Assembly: GCA_020632925.1 (NCBI GenBank)
Contig: JACKER010000008.1
Span: forward strand, 434,001 to 498,000
Length of the DNA stretch: 64,000 bases
Reading direction: 5' to 3'
Source: Alphaproteobacteria bacterium
GTDB lineage: Bacteria; Myxococcota_A; UBA796; GCA-2862545
Shown: positions 54,584 to 63,200 of the stretch, piece after piece
How positions within the stretch are numbered: the first letter of the stretch is position 1
Layout: every line of letters starts with the position of its first letter
Notes under the pieces: model-generated
Told to the model about the DNA's origin: nothing
Seen by the model: the letters and a program-made list of their open reading frames with translations, nothing else
Databases searched by the model: none
Position numbers and translations under genes: made by a program

Positions 54584-55960
54584 ATGCAGCGACGCGGATC
54601 CCCACCCCCTCACCGATTCTTGACCACGATCTCGGCGATCGCCCTGACGATCGTGGCGCTTCCTGCGATGGGGGCCGACGCGGAACGTCCTCCCGAGCCG
54701 GCGACGGTGCGCTTCCCCTACGACATCAGCACCACGGAGCTCGACAACGGACTGCGCGTGGTCGCCGTGCCGATGCCCACCCCGGGGGTGGTGGCTTGGG
54801 AGGTGCGGATGTCGGTCGGCTCGGGCTCGGAGACCGAGAAGGGCCGCACGGGCTTCGCCCACTTCTTCGAGCACCTGATGTTCCACGGGACGGAGACGCT
54901 GCCCCGCGAGCGGCGCCTGGGCGAGCTGCTCCGGCTGGGCGTGGACGACGGTGGCTGGACCTGGCTCGACGAGACGACCTACCCCGCGCTGCTGCCTGCC
55001 TCCTCGCTGCCCCGCTGGATCGACATCGAGGCGGACCTGTTCCAGCACCTCGCGCTGACGCCCGAGGGTGTGCGCCGGGAGGCCGGTGCGGTGTACGGGG
55101 AGTTCCGGAAGAGCAGCGCCAACCCGGAGAACGTCCTCGAGGACCGCCTCATGGAGAAGATGTTCGGGACCCACCCGTACGGCCACTCGACGCTCGGGTT
55201 CGAGGAGGACATCGCGGCGATGCCGGACAGCTGGGAGGCCGCCCGCGCCTTCTTCGACGCGTGGTACCGACCGGAGCACGCCACCCTGGTCGTCGCGGGC
55301 GACGTCCAGCCCGAGGCCCTGTTCGCGGCGGTCACCGAGGCCTTCGGCCCGTGGGAGCGCGCCGAGCACCCGCCGGTCGATCCGGGGCCGCCGGCCGAGC
55401 GCCCGCCGGCGCGGGTGACGCTGACCTGGGAGACGCCGACCGAGCCGGTGCTGCTGATGGACTGGCGGGTCCCCGCCTACGGGGAGGAGGGGCACGAGGC
55501 GCTGGACTGGGCCGCCGACCTGCTCACGGCGCCGGGCGGCCCGCTCGACACCCGGCTGGTCCGCGACGGCCTCGCGCGGTCCGCGTACGCGACCGTGTAC
55601 CCCACCGTGCAGGCGGGCATCCTCGCCATCCGCGTCGCGGCCGCGGACGCAGAGGATCTGCCCCGCATCGAGGAGATCGTGCGCGAAGAGGTGGCGCGGC
55701 TCGCCGAGAACGCCGACGCCGCGACCATGGACACGATGCGCGTGCGCCAGCGATACGCCCTGCTCTCCGGGCTGGACGACCCGGCCCGGGTGGCGGACTT
55801 CGTGGGGCACCGAGTCCGGCGCGACCGAGACCCGGCCGCCATCGACGCCCGCCTGACGGCGCACGCGAACATCACGCCGGGCGAGGTCGAAGAGGCCGCG
55901 GCGCGCTGGCTGAAGCCCGACGACGCGTTCGTCGGGATCGTCGTGGGAGGTGGCCAGTGA
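54584..55960 (+). CDS. M16 zinc peptidase, catalytic subunit, exported
   Basis: A 458-aa insulinase-family metalloprotease. A signal peptide (about 1-30, ending ALPAMGADA) is followed by the inverted zinc motif HFFEH (93-97), with Glu96 as base and the distal zinc ligand Glu173 in YGEFRKS, 76 residues after His97. The C-terminal half is the second M16 domain. It would cut short peptides in the periplasm, together with the next gene product. ATG 54584 begins the signal peptide. The stop overlaps the next start (GTGA). Confidence 0.94.
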   Translation: MQRRGSPPPHRFLTTISAIALTIVALPAMGADAERPPEPATVRFPYDISTTELDNGLRVVAVPMPTPGVVAWEVRMSVGSGSETEKGRTGFAHFFEHLMFHGTETLPRERRLGELLRLGVDDGGWTWLDETTYPALLPASSLPRWIDIEADLFQHLALTPEGVRREAGAVYGEFRKSSANPENVLEDRLMEKMFGTHPYGHSTLGFEEDIAAMPDSWEAARAFFDAWYRPEHATLVVAGDVQPEALFAAVTEAFGPWERAEHPPVDPGPPAERPPARVTLTWETPTEPVLLMDWRVPAYGEEGHEALDWAADLLTAPGGPLDTRLVRDGLARSAYATVYPTVQAGILAIRVAAADAEDLPRIEEIVREEVARLAENADAATMDTMRVRQRYALLSGLDDPARVADFVGHRVRRDRDPAAIDARLTAHANITPGEVEEAAARWLKPDDAFVGIVVGGGQ

Positions 55961-57450
55961 TCGGTCTGTGGTTGCTGGCCTGCGGGCCGAAGATCGATCC
56001 GGGACCGGCGCCCGCGCTCGTCGCCCTCCAGCCCGCTCCGCTCGTGTTGCGTCCCGTGCCCGGCGCACCGGACCTGTACCTGCAGGCGATGATCCGCGCG
56101 GGCAGCGCCTTCGACCCCACGGGGAAGGAGGGACTGGCGGACCTGATGGCGCGCGCGCTGGTCGAGGCAGGTGCTGGGGAGCGCACCTCGGAGGAGGTGG
56201 ACGCCGCGCTGTGGCCCACGGCCAACGGGTTCCGCGTCGTGGTGGAGCGCGAGTGGGTCCAGCTGCGGCTCCGCTGCCACCAGGACCAGGCGGCCCTGTG
56301 CGCCGAGCTGTTCACCGACGCGCTGGTGGCGCCCCGCTTCGACGAGGCCGACGTGCTGCGGCTGCGCGACCGCGCGGTGTCCGCGGTGACCGACGGGATG
56401 CTTGCCGACGAGGAGCTGCTCGGCCGCGAGGTGCTCGAGGCCACGCTCTACGAGGGCCATCCCTACGGACACCCGACCCGTGGGCGCTCGGGCGCGCTCG
56501 AGGTGATCGGCGTGGACGACCTCGCCGCGTTCCACCGGACCCACGTCGTCCGCTCGTCGGTCATCGTCGGGCTGGCGGGCGCGGTCGACGACGCGATCGT
56601 CGCCTCCGTGTCCGACCGCCTGCTCGCGCTCCCGCAGACGCTCGCCCCCGAGCTGCCCCTGCAGCAGCCCGTGTCCGTCGACGGCCCCCGCCTCGTCGCC
56701 GTCGACACCGCCACCCCGGTCACCGGCCTGTGGCTGGGCACGCCGATCGACCTGGACCGCAACGACGAGGACTGGCCGGCGGTGTGGCTCGCCACGATGG
56801 CGCTGGGGGCGCACCGTTCCTCGTGGGGCCGGCTCTACCGCACGCTCCGCGCCGATCGGGGTCTCAACTACGGCGACTACGCGTACATCGAGCCCTGGCT
56901 CGAGCGCGGGTCCTCCACCTGGCAGGACCAGGGCACGCTGCGGTCGCAGAACCGGTTCGCGGTCTGGATCCGCCCGACCTCGGTGGAGAACGGCCCGTTC
57001 GCGCTGCGGCTCGCGCTCGACGAGCTGGGCCGCTGGCACGACGACGGGCTGTCGGAGACGCAGTTCGAGGACGCGCGCTCCTTCCTCCGCTCCACGATCC
57101 CGGTGCTGGCCGCGGACCCGGGGCGCCGCCTGACCTACGCGCTCGAGGCGCGGGCCACGGGGACGCCGGACCTGCAGGAGGACCTCGCCGCGCGCCTGGA
57201 CGCGCTGACGCTGGACCAGGTGAACGAGGCCGTCCGCCGCCACATCTCGCTCGACGCGCTCACCGTGGTGGCGGTCAGCGGGGAGGCCCAGGCCTTCGTG
57301 GACGCGGTGACCAGCGACACGCCGACGCCGATGTCGCCGCCGAGCCCGGACGCCGCACTCGCCGAGCGGGACGCGGCCGTCGCGGCTCGACCCACCGGCA
57401 TCGACGCCGACCAGGCCTGGGTCGTCGAGGCCGCCGGGATCTTCAGGTAG
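55957..57450 (+). CDS. M16-like non-catalytic partner, lipoprotein
   Basis: A 497-aa M16-fold protein without HxxEH. Its N-terminus MIGLWLLACGP has a lipobox (Cys9). Residues about 40-230 align in style with an M16 N-domain (YLQAMIRAGSAFDPTGKEGLADLMARALVEAGAGERT), where the zinc motif should be. The C-domain includes YRTLRADRGLNYGDYAYIEP, the Arg/Tyr pair that M16B enzymes use for substrate binding. It should form a heterodimer with the upstream catalytic subunit and tether it to a membrane. GTG 55957 overlaps the stop of that gene. Its last 8 bp overlap the convergent phosphatase gene. Confidence 0.92.
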   Translation: MIGLWLLACGPKIDPGPAPALVALQPAPLVLRPVPGAPDLYLQAMIRAGSAFDPTGKEGLADLMARALVEAGAGERTSEEVDAALWPTANGFRVVVEREWVQLRLRCHQDQAALCAELFTDALVAPRFDEADVLRLRDRAVSAVTDGMLADEELLGREVLEATLYEGHPYGHPTRGRSGALEVIGVDDLAAFHRTHVVRSSVIVGLAGAVDDAIVASVSDRLLALPQTLAPELPLQQPVSVDGPRLVAVDTATPVTGLWLGTPIDLDRNDEDWPAVWLATMALGAHRSSWGRLYRTLRADRGLNYGDYAYIEPWLERGSSTWQDQGTLRSQNRFAVWIRPTSVENGPFALRLALDELGRWHDDGLSETQFEDARSFLRSTIPVLAADPGRRLTYALEARATGTPDLQEDLAARLDALTLDQVNEAVRRHISLDALTVVAVSGEAQAFVDAVTSDTPTPMSPPSPDAALAERDAAVAARPTGIDADQAWVVEAAGIFR

Positions 57451-58378
57451 GGTCGGGCAGGTCCACGGGGCCTTCGGGGTAGTCCGCCCAGGCGTCGGTC
57501 CCCTGGCGCAGCTCGATCGCGCCGAGGTGGCTGCCGTAGTGGGCGGACACGCCGATGTCGATGACGAGGAGCGCGCCGCCACAGCGGGACTCGACCCTCC
57601 CGTCGCGGCGGGTGGTGTGCCCCACCACCATCCGCCGAGCCCCGAGCGAGGTCAGCGCCTGCGTCAGCACGGGACACGCCTGCTCCTCGGGCTGCAGCAC
57701 GTAGTCGCGGTACCACACCGGGCCGTCCTCCCCGAGCACGGCGGGCTTGCCCGGGTCGTCGAGCGCGGCGCGCACCTGCTGGTTGAGGCGGTCGACGCCA
57801 CCCTCGGCCCATCGGGGCGTGATGCCGCCGTGCACGAACACCGTGTCGCCCACGCGGGCGGCGACGCCGAGCGTCCGCAGCCAGCGGCCGTCCTCGCCGT
57901 CCACCCCGAACGCCGCCTGGCGCTTCGCATCGCCGCCGTAGCCGGCCAGGTCCTCGGGAGAGACGTACCGCCAGTCGCCGCGCAGGTTCATGATCTCGTG
58001 GTTGCCCAGCAGCGCCACGACCTGGCCGCCGGCCGCGGCGGACTCCTCCTGGAGGCGGCGGAGCATGGCCATCACCCCGTGGCTGTCCGGGCCGCGGTCG
58101 GTCGTGTCTCCCGTCTGCACGAGGATGGTGTCGCCCCCGGACCAGTGGCCCCCCGCGTCCACCACCCCCGCGATCCGGAGCGTCGCCAGCGCGGCGTCGA
58201 GGTCCGCGTGCAGGTCGCCGACCGCGACGATCCGGCGACCGCTCGCCTCCACCACCCCAGGCGGCGGGGCCGCTCGGGCCGTCGGCGCGGGGGTCGCCGG
58301 GGCGGTGGACGGCGCGGGCGTCGGGGAGGGTCCCGGGGGCGGCGCGGCGCACGCCCACGCGAGCAGAGCGAGGAACAT
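57443..58378 (-). CDS. PPP-family metallophosphatase, lipoprotein
   Basis: A 311-aa calcineurin-like phosphoesterase of the PPP (Ser/Thr phosphatase) type, exported as a lipoprotein (LLAWAC, Cys10) with a Pro/Ala/Thr linker. Metal and phosphate ligands are visible: GDLHAD, GDTTDRGPDS, GNHEIMNL, HGGITPRW and the late GHTTRRDG. The substrate could be a phosphoprotein, nucleotide or phosphopeptide in the periplasm. GGGAG lies 5 nt before ATG 58378. It overlaps the M16 partner by 8 bp at the 3' ends. Confidence 0.9.
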   Translation of the reverse strand: MFLALLAWACAAPPPGPSPTPAPSTAPATPAPTARAAPPPGVVEASGRRIVAVGDLHADLDAALATLRIAGVVDAGGHWSGGDTILVQTGDTTDRGPDSHGVMAMLRRLQEESAAAGGQVVALLGNHEIMNLRGDWRYVSPEDLAGYGGDAKRQAAFGVDGEDGRWLRTLGVAARVGDTVFVHGGITPRWAEGGVDRLNQQVRAALDDPGKPAVLGEDGPVWYRDYVLQPEEQACPVLTQALTSLGARRMVVGHTTRRDGRVESRCGGALLVIDIGVSAHYGSHLGAIELRQGTDAWADYPEGPVDLPDPT

Positions 58379-58459
58379 TCGAACTCCCGGAGGTGCACCG
58401 ATGTATGTCCTGGCGGATGCCTCCGCCATCGGGCACCCTGGGCGCGGGGGTCGAGGTCG

Positions 58460-59767
58460 ATGGACACGAGGGCGCTGCGGGTCGGGCTGGACGAGGCGAA
58501 GGCGCGGGGCGCCAGGGCGGCGGAGCTGTTCCTCGACGACACGAGCGAGATCGTGGCCACGGCCGGTCGCGGCGGTCGGCCGGTGGTCGCTCCCCCCGTG
58601 TCCCACCGCCGGCTCGCGGTCCGGGTGTGGGACGGGGAGGGCCGGCTGGGGGCCGCGACGGGCGACCCGGCCACGCTCGACACCCTGCTCGGGCGGGCCC
58701 TCGCGAGCGCGAGCGCTGGCGAACGGGGCCCGGGTCCGACGGTGCGCCAGACCGGCGTGCTCGGTGGCCTCGGCATCCTGGACCGTCGGCTGGATCAGAT
58801 CACCGACGACGATCGGGTCGAGATCGTGGTCCAGGCGGAGCGCGACCTGCGCGGGGTGGACCGCAAGCTCACGAGCGGCGGGTTCGGGTACCGTGAGCGG
58901 CGCACGGTCCGGCGGTACGCGAGCAGCCGCGGGACCACGCTCGAGGAGGCCTCGTCCGAGTTCGAGGTGACGGGCCGAGCGGGCGCGACGATCGACGGGG
59001 AGCAGCTGTGGCTCGACCACCACCTCGCCTCGCGCAGCTTCGCCACCGCCGCGAGCTTCCCCCACGGCACGGATCTCGGACGACGGCTCCAGGCGCTGGG
59101 CGCGCCGCCGGTCGAGCTGTCCGGCCCGATCCGGGTCGTGCTACCGGCGCTCGCCGTCGGTCACCTGTTCGCCTGGCTCGCGCGCGCCTTCGGCGACGAT
59201 CTGCTCGCGGACGGCACCCCGAGCTTCCTCGCGCCCTCGCGCGACCGGATCCCACGGCTCGACACCCGCATCCACCTCCAGGACGACGCGGGCCTGCCCG
59301 GCGGCCTGCGGACGGCGTCGTTCGACGAGCGTGGCGTGGCGCCGGTTCCGCTGGTGCTGCTCCGCGAGGGCGTGCCCGACGGCCTGTACCTCGATCCCGA
59401 GCGGGCCCACCAACGCGGTGCGCGCCCCACCGGACACGCGCACGGAGACGGCGCGCGGCCGGGGAACCTGCTGCTCCGCGCGGGGACCCGCTCGGTCAAC
59501 GCGTGCCTCGCCGATCTCGGCGGTCGGGTCCTGATGGTGGACGACCTGGACCCGACCGGCGCGGACCTGCGCACCGGGCGCTACGACGGTCGGGTCTGGG
59601 GGACGGTGCTCGAGGGGAACCGCGCGGTGGGGTCCGCGCGCGCGCTGCCGCTCCATGGCGACCTCGGTGAGGTCCTCGCGCGCGTGGTGGACGTGTGCAG
59701 CGACACCGACCGCATCGGCCACGTCGACGCGCCCGCCATGATCGTGGACGGCTTCAGCGCAGGATGA
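58460..59767 (+). CDS. TldE/PmbA-like protein
   Basis: A 435-aa protein of the TldD/PmbA family. The N-terminal domain (1-190) includes GLGILDRRLDQITDDDRVEI, and the C-terminal part has the family end ARPTGHAHGD ... NLLLRAGTRSV and PAMIVDGFSAG. The HExxxH zinc motif of TldD is absent, so it matches the non-catalytic TldE/PmbA subunit. Its usual partner, TldD, is not in the window. In characterised systems TldD/E degrades unfolded peptides or matures RiPPs. ATG 58460 follows GAGGT. Its last 14 bp overlap a convergent lipoprotein gene. Confidence 0.88.
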   Translation: MDTRALRVGLDEAKARGARAAELFLDDTSEIVATAGRGGRPVVAPPVSHRRLAVRVWDGEGRLGAATGDPATLDTLLGRALASASAGERGPGPTVRQTGVLGGLGILDRRLDQITDDDRVEIVVQAERDLRGVDRKLTSGGFGYRERRTVRRYASSRGTTLEEASSEFEVTGRAGATIDGEQLWLDHHLASRSFATAASFPHGTDLGRRLQALGAPPVELSGPIRVVLPALAVGHLFAWLARAFGDDLLADGTPSFLAPSRDRIPRLDTRIHLQDDAGLPGGLRTASFDERGVAPVPLVLLREGVPDGLYLDPERAHQRGARPTGHAHGDGARPGNLLLRAGTRSVNACLADLGGRVLMVDDLDPTGADLRTGRYDGRVWGTVLEGNRAVGSARALPLHGDLGEVLARVVDVCSDTDRIGHVDAPAMIVDGFSAG

Positions 59768-60200
59768 GCGGAAACGCCGAGATGTCGGCGGCGAAGCTAC
59801 CGTCCTCCCAGGCATGCAACAGCTCCGGGTTCAGCGGCTTCTCGCCGGCGCGCCCGCCGTCGTCGCCCACCAACCAGTAGGAGACGGCGATCCCCCAGCA
59901 GCCCTCGACCACGGGGAGGTCGCCACCGATGAGCTCGAAGGTGCCTCCGGCGGCCGATCGCGCCGTCCCGTGCACCCTCCCCGGCGACCAGTTGCGCTCC
60001 TCGAGCCACAGCTCGGCACCCTCGATCCCCACGCCGTCCCCGTCGACCACCTTTCCGGTCAGCGTGACGTCCATCGAGGAAACGTCTCCGCAGGCGCCGG
60101 ACGGCTCGGTCTCCGTCTCCGGGGTGTCGGAGGTGTCCGAGGACGCCGCTCCGCCCCCGCAACCCACCACCACCAGCGCCCAGCCGATCGCGCTCTTCAT
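59754..60200 (-). CDS. Small lipoprotein with carboxypeptidase-regulatory-like domain
   Basis: A 148-aa predicted lipoprotein: signal peptide ending VVVGCG (Cys14), then a Ser/Thr/Glu linker (SDTSDTPETETEPSG). A single beta-sandwich follows (about 44-110; VTLTGKVVDGDGVGIEGAELWLEE ... GGTFELIG), typical of the CarboxypepD_reg/Cna-B-like fold. Function is unknown; such domains act as structural modules in surface proteins. Its 3' end overlaps the TldE-like gene by 14 bp. Confidence 0.75.
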   Translation of the reverse strand: MKSAIGWALVVVGCGGGAASSDTSDTPETETEPSGACGDVSSMDVTLTGKVVDGDGVGIEGAELWLEERNWSPGRVHGTARSAAGGTFELIGGDLPVVEGCWGIAVSYWLVGDDGGRAGEKPLNPELLHAWEDGSFAADISAFPLILR

Positions 60201-60297
60201 CCGTTCTCCCGCGGCCGATCCTATCCCCCCTCGCGGAGCCCGTTCCCGCGTCTCACAGTTCGATTACACTGCGCGCGCCTCCAAAGGAGTCGGAGTC

Positions 60298-63200
60298 ATG
60301 CACAGCGCCGTCCCCGCCAGCGACTCGAAACCCCAGGTCCGTTCGCACCTGTCTCGCTGGACCGGAACCGTTCCCCCCGGTCGGCGGCCCCTGTTCGTCG
60401 CGTTCGTCGAGGAGGTGCTGCAGCGGCTGCGCGGGCCGTTCCTGCAGCAGCACACCCCCGAGCTGGTCCTCGAGCTGCTCGAGGAGGCCTTCCACTTCGT
60501 GGAGCGGCGCGACGGGTCCGACGTTCGGACCGAGATCCGGCCGCGGCCGGCCAAGGGCGGCATCGCGCTGCTGGTCAACATGCCCGACCAGCCGTTCATC
60601 GTGGACACGACCCGGCTGTTCCTCAAGACCCGGGCCGCGGAGTTCTGGGGCGGCTTCAACGTCGTCGTCCGGATCAGTCGGGACGCGGACGGTCGGATGG
60701 TGGGCGTCGGCCAGCCGGATGGTCGGTCCGAGTCGATCGTGATCTACGAGGCGGACACGGCGGACCTCGGTGCGCCCGGGGCGGCCGACACCCTCCGCCG
60801 CAACCTCGAGCACGCGCAGGCCAGCGTGCGCGACTTCGAGGCGATGGTCCAGGCGATCAAGACGTTCGCCCAGCGAGCCGAGCAGATCGCGGCGCACGAC
60901 CCGGGTCGTGCCGACGCCGCCCGGGAGACGGCCGCCTTCCTGTCCTGGCTCGTCGCGGACAACTTCGTCCTGCTCGGGATGGACGCCGACGGCACCCCCC
61001 TCGGCATCCAGGCCATGGTCGACAGCCCGTTCATCGGCTCCAACGCCGGCGAGTGGCCCGAGCCCAACTTCCCGGGCACCGTCAGCGTCCGCAAGAGCGC
61101 GCTCGAGTCGCCGATCCACCGGTCGGGCCGCATCGACGAGATCCTCGTGCGTCTCGAGGGTGTGGGCGAGCTCTTCGTCCGCGGCATGTTCACGTACCGC
61201 GCGATCACCCTGCCCTCGCGGCACGTGCCGATCCTGCGCCGCATGTTGGCCGACATCCTCGCGGGCCAGACCGCGGGTCCCGGCTCCCACCGGTACAAGG
61301 GCCTGGCGAACGTCTTCGACACGCTGCCGACCGAGTTCCTGTTCACCGCCAGCCGCGGCGTCGTGGCGCAGCTCCTCGACCGCGTGTTCGACGCCGAGCA
61401 GCAGCAGGAGGCCGGCGTGTCGCTCCTGATGAGCGGCGGCGACTCCGCGTTCTGCCTCGCGGCCATGCCCAAGGCGCAGTACGGCGACGAGCTCCGCCGG
61501 GCGATCGAGCAGCAGCTGCTCGCCGTGACCAAGGCGACGTACTGCGACCACGGCGTGTTCGTCGGGCGGTACGACACGGTGCTCCTGCACTACTTCCTCA
61601 CCGGCGTGACCGACCCCGGTGCCGACGCGATCCAGGCGCTGACCGAGCAGATCCGGACCGAAGCCACCCCGTGGCTGTCGCGGCTCTTCGACGCGCTGAC
61701 CAGCCGTCTGGGGCACGCCGAGGCCGATCGCCTCACCGACATCTGGGGCCGCGCCTTCCCCGAGGGCTGGTCGCGCGACAACAGCGTCGAGCGCACGGTC
61801 CGCGACATCGAGATGCTCGAGGCGCTCACCGCCACGCGAAAGGTGCAGGCCGACGTCTACCAGGACGGTCGCGACCTGATCCTGCGCGTCTACCAGGCGG
61901 TCGACGTCTACCTGACCCAGCTGCTGCCCGTGCTCTCCAACTTCGGCATCGAGGTGATCGACAGCTACGCGTCGCAGGTCCACGGCCTGGGCGGCACGCT
62001 GCACATCGACACCTTCCGCCTGGCGGGCGCCCGAGGCATCGACCGGGGCACGCTGCTCGCTCGCGGGCCGCTGCTCGTCGACACCATCGCCGAGGTCTTC
62101 GCCGAGCGCGTGAGCGCCGACCGGATGAACGGTCTCGTGCTGGTCGCGGGGTTGACGGCCTCCGAGGTCGACATGCTCCGGGGGTACATGCGGTACTCCC
62201 GCCAGGTCGGCATGAAGCTCTCGATCCGTCGGATGACCGAGGTCTTCCTGGCGCACCCGGTGTGTGTCAACGCGCTGGTCAAGCTGTTCCACGCGCGCTT
62301 CGACCCGGACCTCCAGGGCGACCGCGCCGCGATCGAGGCCGCCGCTCGCGACCTCGTGATCGACGAGCTCCGGTACGTCCAGGCGCACGACGAGGACCTG
62401 CTGCTGTCGACCGTGCGCAACCTGATCGAGGCCACGGTCCGGACGAACTACTACCGCACGGACAAGAAGGGCGCGTACCTCTCCTTCAAGTTCGACGCGG
62501 CGAAGATCAACAGCCTCGGCCACAACCGCCCGATGTTCGAGATCTACGTGCACGCCCGCGAGGTGGAGGGCGTCCACCTGCGCTTCGGCAAGGTGGCCCG
62601 TGGCGGCCTGCGCTGGTCCGACCGAGACGACTACCGCACCGAGGTGCTCGGGCTGGTGACGACGCAGCGGGTGAAGAACGTCGTCATCGTCCCGACCGGA
62701 AGCAAGGGCGGCTTCTTCCTGAAGAACGCGCATCCGGACATGGCCGAGCGTCGGCGCCAGGCCGACCAGCTCTACAAGACGTTCATCCGCGGCCTGCTGG
62801 ACGTGACGGACAACAGCGTCGACGGCAAGATCGTGCCGCCGCCGCGCGTGGTGCGCCACGATCCCGACGATCACTACCTCGTCGTCGCCGCCGACAAGGG
62901 CACGGCCCACCTGTCGGACACCGCGAACGCCATCTCGCTCGAGTACGGCTTCTGGCTCGGCGACGCCTTCGCCTCCGGCGGTTCCAACGGGTACGACCAC
63001 AAGAAGGTCGGCATCACCGCGCGGGGCGCCTGGGTCCTCGTGAAGCGGCACTTCGCCGAGCTCGGCAAGGACCCGTACGCCCGAGACACGATCACGGCGA
63101 TCGGCGTGGGCGACATGGGCGGCGACGTGTTCGGCAACGGCCTCATCGAGTCCAATCGCATCCGGCTGCTCGCGGCCTTCAACCACCTCCACATCTTCCT

